Below are positions 60,301 through 64,000 of a stretch of 64,000 bases of DNA, one piece after another (the first letter of the stretch is position 1; each line of letters opens with the position of its first letter). Both the position numbers and the translations under genes were made by a program. Under the pieces are notes generated by a model, which saw nothing but the letters and a program-made list of their open reading frames with translations, did no database searches and was not told where the DNA came from. The DNA is from an uncultured Clostridia bacterium (GTDB taxonomy: Bacteria; Bacillota; Clostridia; Christensenellales; Borkfalkiaceae). The DNA is taken from NCBI GenBank assembly GCA_947630115.1, contig CANRGG010000007.1, positions 1 to 64,000 of the forward strand. The letters are read 5' to 3'.

Positions 60301-63300
60301 GATCACGTTCGAGAATTCTTCCAAGGTCGACGAAATCGGTTCGTATGCGTTCAGCAGCACCAAGATCTCGGAAATCAAAATCCCTGCGTCCGTCACGAAG
60401 ATCCATTCGTATGCGTTCAGCGGCTGCAAACAGCTTTCCAAAGTCGAGTTCGAAGAAGATAGCGGCAACGGCAAGATCCTGAGCATGGGCGAGCCCGGCG
60501 ACGCAGGCAACTACAACGCCAACGCGTATGTGTTCAACAACTGCAGCGCGCTTACGGAAATCGAGCTTCCCACCAGACTTCAGAACATCGGTTACTACCT
60601 GTTCTACGGCTGCTCGACGCTTACAAAGGTCGAACTTCCCAGCGGTATGACCCGCGTTCCGAGCGGCATGTTCTACGGCTGCACGGCGCTCAATGAGATC
60701 GAATGGCCCTCCGCGGGCGGCACGGCAGGCGGAGCGAATAGCTTCACGACGATCGGCTCCTATGCGTTCTACGGCTGCATCGGCTTTGCGGAAAAAGATT
60801 TCAAACTGCCCGAAACGGTCACGACGCTTGAGTCTTACGCATTTGGTAACTTCGCGGCGAAGAGCTTCAGCTTCGGCGGCGAAAACGATGGCGACTCCAG
60901 CCTCGCAGAGATTGGCGCGAACGCGTTCAGAGGCGCGAATATCACCGAGTTTGACTTCACCAAGACCAACCTCAAAGAGATCGGCAACAATGCGTTCAGA
61001 AGTTCCAAGGCCACAAAGATCACCCTGAACGGCATCATTGATACGATCGGCAACAACGCCTTCCGTGAATGCACCGATCTTACGACGTTCAGCTGGGGCA
61101 GCGGAGAGTCCAAAGTGGATGTGATCGGCGACGGCGCGTTCTTCGGCTGCACCGGCCTTACCGGCACGTTCGAGCTTCCGAGATTCCTTGAAAGCCTCGG
61201 CGGACCTTATACGCCGCAGTCCGCCACCGGCAGTACGGGCTTGCCTGTCAATGACCCTGATCTGACCTATAGCCTCATCCGGGACGACACCTACGGCCCG
61301 GGCAGAAAGGACAATGTCTCGATCGGCGTGTTCCACGGCTGCACCGGCATTACGGCGATCGACTTCAACGACAACCTTTCGCTCCAGACGATCGGCACCG
61401 GCGCGTTCTTCGGCTGCACCGGCTTGAAGAACCTCGAGCTCCCCGACAGCGTCACCACCATCTGCAACTATGCGTTTGCGGACTCCGGGCTCGAGACCGT
61501 CACGATCCCTGCAAGTCTCGACTACGGTCCCACCAACGAGTACATTCTCATCAACGGGGAGATCCGCTGCACGAACCTCAAAGAGTTCAAGATGGAGAAG
61601 CCCAGCAACTATTACAGCGTCAAGAACGGCGTTCTCTACGACGCAAACGGCGAGACCCTCATTGCTTACCCGGCAGGAAGACCGGTCGATAAGAACGAGG
61701 ACGGCGAAATTGATCTTGCGAAGTTCACGAGCCTCTTCGACGGCGTCAAGACGGTCTACCGCTATGCCTTCGAAGGCGCAAACCTCACCGGGGTCGATCT
61801 TGACCTTTCGAAGAGCGACGTCAACACGATCGGCGAGCACGCGTTCTTCAACTGCGGCGTGAAGAGCCTTGCATTCGGCGTCATCGAAAGCGGCGGCAAC
61901 CAGGCTTACGGCGACAACGCAAACCTCGAGTCCATTTCCTTCGCAGACGGCACCAAGACGCTCGGCAACGTTCCGTTCAAGCGCGACACCGGCTGCCCGA
62001 AACTCAAAACGATCAAACTTCCCGAAGGGTTGGAGCGCATCAGCGCGAACTTCCTCGTCGGAACTGCGGTCGAGGAGATCACCGTTCCCGCGTCCGTCCG
62101 TTACTTCGGACAGAACGAAGCGAGCGGCGACGTGACCGCACTGACCGGTAACGCCTTCATGACCAGCACTTTGAAGACTGTCACCTTCGAAGAGCGCGGC
62201 GCGGATGAGCCTCTCGAAATCTATGGCTCCGGCAACTTCAAGGAAACTGCGATCACCGAGATCGAGCTTCCCGAAGGCACCGTGTTCCCGCTGAACACCA
62301 ACGGCCTTGACCTTGAAAACCTTCAGGGCAGCACCGTCCAGATCCAGGGCACCAGCCTCTTTGAAAACTGCAAGAAGCTCACGAAGTTGACGCTTCCGAA
62401 GTCGATCAACCTCATTCCGACGTCGTTTGTGCAGGGTTGCAGCGCGCTGAAAGAATTGATCATTCCGGATGGCGTGACGCTTGAATTCGTCGGCGGGTAT
62501 GCGTTTGTTGACTGCAGCTCGCTCACCAGCTTCGGCGCAAAAGAGGGCGAAGAGGACAAGGGCTTGTACCTCAACACGAGGATCTTCGGCTTCAGCACCA
62601 ACGGCATCTACAGCGCGGGCATCATCAACGGCTCCGGCATCAAGAAGATCACTTTCGGCGATCGTCTCAGCTCGATCGCGGGTGGCGTTTTCGACTCCTC
62701 TGCGCTCGAAGAAATCGACCTGAGCGAGGCGACCAACGAAGTCAAGATGAGAAGACCGCTCATTCGTTCGAACCGTGCACTCAAGAAGATCACCTTCCCG
62801 AGCGGCAACTTCGACGCAGGCGACATCTTCGGGTATGACGGCAGAACGCCGAACCCGCTCATCTATGGCTGCGCGAACCTCGAAGAGATCGTGCTCAACG
62901 GAAGCCTGACGGAGGTCCCCGGCTATCTCACCTACAGCAATGCGAACACCGCGGGCCTTGCAAAACTCAAGAAGGTCACCCTTCCGACGAAGGGCAAGAT
63001 CACGGCCATCCGCGAGGGCGCCTTCTCCGGCATTATTTGCCCGGAATTCACGATCGAAATTCCGAGCACCGTGACGGCGATCGAAGCGAACGCGTTCATG
63101 AACAGCTCGATCAAGACCATCAGCCTTCCCGAGAAACTCAACGAGATCGGCGACCAGGCGTTTGCAAACTCCACACTCACGGAGATCAACGTTCCGAGCA
63201 GCGTTCGTCTCCTCGGCAAGGGCGTGTTCAGCGGCTGCGCTTCGCTTACCAAGGTCGAAGGCCTCGACAATGCGACCGAGATCCCCGAGAACATGTTCTA

Positions 63301-64000
63301 CGGCTGCGAAAAACTCACGCAGATCCCGAGCAACATGACGAAAGTCTCCGCGATCGGCCCGAATGCATTCTTCGGCTGCAAAGCGCTTAAAAACAGCGTG
63401 AGCTTCACCGCAGTTTCCTCGCTTGGCAACGCGGCGTTCAGCGACTGCGCGGAGGTCACCTCGCTCACCCTTTCGAACGTCACCAACATTCCGAGCGAAG
63501 CGTTCAAGGGCTGCGGCAAACTTACCAGCGTAACCGTTTCGAGCGCATTGGACAGCGTGGGCAGCAGCGCATTTGAAGGCTGCACAGCGCTGAACAATTT
63601 CGAGCTCGGCTCTGCTTCGACGATCGGCTCCCGCGCATTCTTCGGGTGCTCGACGCTCGACAAGCTCACCTTCAAGTCTGTGACGACGATCGGCGACAGC
63701 GCATTCGAGAACTGCACGAAGCTTTCGAGCGTGACCCTCAACAACGGCTGCAGACCCGAAACGATCGGCAAGCGCGCATTCTTCGATTGCAAGGCTTTGT
63801 CGACGATGAACCTCGGCGAATCTCTTCTGAGCATTGGCGACGAAGCGTTCGCAGGCTGCACGAGCTTGAGCTCCCTCAAGATCCCGGATACGATCACATC
63901 GATCGGTCAGGGCGCGTTCCAGGGCGTGAAGCAGCTCACCGGCCTCAACGGCAGCAGCAAGAACGATTATTACAAGATCGAAAACAGCGTCCTTTACGAC
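54302..64000 (+). CDS. Giant InlB/LRR surface lipoprotein, 3' end outside the window
   Basis: An uninterrupted reading frame of 3233 codons runs to the last base of the window. The N terminus is a lipoprotein signal with lipobox FASC (Cys 24). A beta-rich domain precedes two InlB-type repeats (VSFDTHGGNAISSL...FLGWY, then VNFNLNYDG...FIGWY, to about residue 275). Next come three or more fibronectin-III-like modules with W-x-x-V-x-x-A-x-x-Y (SWNAVGANSYTV, VWDPVENATNYVL, SWDPVANAASYVV, to about 700). Further InlB-like parts follow to about 860. From there dozens of LRR_5/BspA repeats of about 23 residues (I-G-x-x-A-F-x-x-C-x-x-L-x-x-V-x-L-P) continue to the end. A GAAGGAG site precedes the ATG. 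It is likely a cell-surface adhesin. Confidence 0.93.
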   Translation, partial: MKRKVWITLLLVLTAALSLVAFASCKPKNPGPNVDVSGSEGAETGTYYFDASEGDEYDLSLSNGNRFTLLMREINRAGDYTLDGEKLTLMFSKPYEETIEARLAGKVITLTYNGLEMRFLKKEYYTVSFDTHGGNAISSLTVINGKTLGKIDDPVKEGSYFLGWYMDAEYQTPFLFGTQPVTGEMTLHARWGEGIGTSGFKVNFNLNYDGAPQWEEQETVGGRIFDLKDPVRDGWTFIGWYVSQYDDPAQLSYAVDTETIFKEDVTLYANWEQKSTNAGKLPTPRVTINESGISWNAVGANSYTVKVTGPSGFTAIENGTTTSTNYPVDFKSAPAGDYTVSVLATTTNTANNANEVVLHWKNKALAKVSLFEVVAPSTLLFNAVENANEYILSIDCGNKKHDHSALSNGNSTYYNFANCTMQPGGIKFRVTARANGYSESVSKEFAFEQNLGVVTNIRVNEATQTLVWDPVENATNYVLSIACSDTNHNHGLVDVGNATSYSLKECGRGEITVNIYAKTKGYNSPEPVTFTYNKPTIGTPTNFRLLGTVLSWDPVANAASYVVRIGGKAYSTNESQYDLSKITDLEWVVARDYVAEVQAQVGDDPNANSLYSDAIDMRYFALSSSLQYTAGVLSWRHVIGVTYYEVQINGTSMPMIENGENSVRVKLTRAGVNTLSVRFYDDEANMAGSDWATMEVFANTIEFDTRGGEPVPNMYVVYGDKLDLPTTTRPGFTFDAWYNTPGGAEKNGAKIDSEYYLQTGDSVFFAGWDSMLYTVKYVYGDSRDEDPNKPHTDEVYFGKNFQFIVPDAPNSSVVFLGWYSKKDGRGTRFTDQNGKSLITWNVLENEAPVYAYFAKLLQYTLMKAGEEDAYYSVSAGPGLVLVDEVTIPGEYEGIPVKAIPGYAFLNATSLRKIRIPDTVTNIGGKLAFQGCSRLESFEIYAAGAASQDIVYRTDSYGVISELNSGTAWTLAIYPMGRTGDYTMPSDITELRDGIFAGTKISKIVIPASVTNIYNEAFMDCNYLREVVFENATESSAELTIYTRTFVNCTSLRSVTFPTQLKTFGQTASADSGSDSVNNGKANVFVNCPRLETINMVGTGKDFSAAEGMLAYKGNLIYVPETLRVGSLSIPAGVTGIGDYLFSGSTVLTQLEVPGWVTYIGVESFYNNDSLRKVTFKASASGVASELEIARRAFASCDVLTDVIFEEGSNVTKIGELAFYRLIYMEKLELPETLEVLGPQAFQSCFELKEVTFRSGGTKLEIGMEVFSECSALTKIQLPKHVSKIEYGSFEGISTNDVTVEDGGDHYISRDGAIYGLNDSKQEVDLTFFSKSSDFTGKLPETLQKIGSYVFRGNVYLTKLEIPASVTYIGTEAFKGATGLTEITFKGSNNITFDGIGTATAGDAMALAEGDATGLVGSTFEDCTALETLKLPKGVTTLPGRFLYMTRKGASQLTDFDMPDSLVQIGGGAFYHSNILDVEIPKNVTTIGNEAFYEANMIGLTFKSGSQLSVIGDSAFRNTRINKLDLPDTVTSLGSYAFADTRITTVKLGSKVTTAGSNVFMNCTSLTSVSISSDIETNGMFSNCSSLNSVTFSDGVKVIPSNAISGTSVQTITIAKSIETISENAFYQASQLTNITFANKEQSNLETIGDHAFEGAGITVIDLPKKVETIGASAFAYDYSLTSATLPKSVESIGENAFNYSGLTSIKFEGGTSSNKLTIAANAFGGTSLTSFEIPANCESISSLAFGNRQNSLAKNIKLTLENSAKYLELESGNVLYNKGKTTLLFALPSKNGDMSVPSSVKRIEDGAFERSAITKFTVNGSNNGLVIGSEQSIKDGKATNVFLRCSALTEVNLGSGVKEIGANAFEYCTALTKVEMSGGVQKIDEKAFTNCSALSTLTLCDSIEEIGASAFNSCSALTGQDGVITLPKSLKTIGASAFSGCTNANLKEIKFPESSTSYTEIDPNAFKGVFSSSAAEAKIEIPDYVTKIGDNAFNGCNVKTITFENSSKVDEIGSYAFSSTKISEIKIPASVTKIHSYAFSGCKQLSKVEFEEDSGNGKILSMGEPGDAGNYNANAYVFNNCSALTEIELPTRLQNIGYYLFYGCSTLTKVELPSGMTRVPSGMFYGCTALNEIEWPSAGGTAGGANSFTTIGSYAFYGCIGFAEKDFKLPETVTTLESYAFGNFAAKSFSFGGENDGDSSLAEIGANAFRGANITEFDFTKTNLKEIGNNAFRSSKATKITLNGIIDTIGNNAFRECTDLTTFSWGSGESKVDVIGDGAFFGCTGLTGTFELPRFLESLGGPYTPQSATGSTGLPVNDPDLTYSLIRDDTYGPGRKDNVSIGVFHGCTGITAIDFNDNLSLQTIGTGAFFGCTGLKNLELPDSVTTICNYAFADSGLETVTIPASLDYGPTNEYILINGEIRCTNLKEFKMEKPSNYYSVKNGVLYDANGETLIAYPAGRPVDKNEDGEIDLAKFTSLFDGVKTVYRYAFEGANLTGVDLDLSKSDVNTIGEHAFFNCGVKSLAFGVIESGGNQAYGDNANLESISFADGTKTLGNVPFKRDTGCPKLKTIKLPEGLERISANFLVGTAVEEITVPASVRYFGQNEASGDVTALTGNAFMTSTLKTVTFEERGADEPLEIYGSGNFKETAITEIELPEGTVFPLNTNGLDLENLQGSTVQIQGTSLFENCKKLTKLTLPKSINLIPTSFVQGCSALKELIIPDGVTLEFVGGYAFVDCSSLTSFGAKEGEEDKGLYLNTRIFGFSTNGIYSAGIINGSGIKKITFGDRLSSIAGGVFDSSALEEIDLSEATNEVKMRRPLIRSNRALKKITFPSGNFDAGDIFGYDGRTPNPLIYGCANLEEIVLNGSLTEVPGYLTYSNANTAGLAKLKKVTLPTKGKITAIREGAFSGIICPEFTIEIPSTVTAIEANAFMNSSIKTISLPEKLNEIGDQAFANSTLTEINVPSSVRLLGKGVFSGCASLTKVEGLDNATEIPENMFYGCEKLTQIPSNMTKVSAIGPNAFFGCKALKNSVSFTAVSSLGNAAFSDCAEVTSLTLSNVTNIPSEAFKGCGKLTSVTVSSALDSVGSSAFEGCTALNNFELGSASTIGSRAFFGCSTLDKLTFKSVTTIGDSAFENCTKLSSVTLNNGCRPETIGKRAFFDCKALSTMNLGESLLSIGDEAFAGCTSLSSLKIPDTITSIGQGAFQGVKQLTGLNGSSKNDYYKIENSVLYD

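Noticed and set aside
57000..64000. Regularly spaced short repeats that might suggest a CRISPR array
   Set aside because: The spacing is codon-phased inside an open LRR reading frame, and the units vary. There is no constant repeat and no cas gene.

Overview
The window is a stretch of Firmicutes-type chromosome, most likely from an anaerobic, endospore-forming Clostridia lineage. Evidence seen in the sequence includes spore genes (spmA/spmB, yqfC/yqfD), the Bacillus-like gene orders holB-ricT-trmN6-rsmI-metG-tatD-ksgA and yqfC-yqfD-phoH-HD-ybeY-era-yqzL-recO, a type 2 PyrF, a PyrK/PyrDB pair, ferredoxins, and vegetative promoters of the TTGACA-17-TATAAT kind. A gut-associated, uncultured lineage (for example within Christensenellales) would fit the many BspA-type leucine-rich-repeat and InlB-type lipoproteins, but that placement is a guess. 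Coding DNA is GC-rich and intergenic DNA is AT-rich. No tRNA gene, insertion sequence, prophage or CRISPR array was found.

Layout. 1-305: 3' part of a 5S rRNA gene with its terminator, then a second, 5'-truncated 5S copy with a near-identical terminator. 363-4412: small regulators (XRE, LytTR, MarR), a 71-aa unknown, queT under a preQ1-I riboswitch, a DUF378-like membrane protein, two related hairpin repeats and an orphan type IV prepilin. 4506-11273: greA-lysS, then a short PLP decarboxylase, holB, ricT, ferredoxin, trmN6 and rsmI. 11332-18548: an O-antigen-ligase-like membrane protein, spmAB on the opposite strand, then metG-tatD-radical SAM-ksgA. 18606-25306: an ABC exporter pair behind a palindromic operator, a zinc-ribbon membrane protein, hemolysin III, an XRE regulator divergent from a lipoprotein, and fba. 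25487-28999: a large repeat lipoprotein. 29145-34195: trpS, DUF5685, a J-like Cys-rich protein, a membrane protein, rlmD and ferritin. 34291-41627: a CDF transporter, a phosphoesterase, and pyrB-C-F-K-D-E. 41712-49709: a PRC-barrel protein, gap, and the yqfC-to-recO cluster. 49783-64000: an LRR lipoprotein, an aldo/keto reductase, an ECF S component, DUF1893, and the start of a giant InlB/LRR lipoprotein that runs off the window.

How the parts work together. The pyr genes form a compact, overlapping operon for most of UMP synthesis. The greA-to-ksgA and yqfC-to-recO blocks are conserved housekeeping clusters for replication, RNA modification, ribosome maturation, second-messenger turnover and sporulation. 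The three large lipoproteins plus the smaller one imply a heavily decorated cell surface.

Most notable observations: (i) five genes whose ATG lies exactly at the predicted +1 of a good -10 element with no Shine-Dalgarno, which suggests frequent leaderless mRNAs; (ii) a preQ1-I riboswitch with a covarying pseudoknot; (iii) a probable AUC start codon for phoH; (iv) DUF5685 carrying two Asp-rich motifs resembling squalene/phytoene synthases, in a cluster with a J-like protein that lacks HPD and ends in an eight-cysteine tail; (v) an eleven-repeat lipoprotein of undescribed type; (vi) a lipoprotein of at least 3233 residues.
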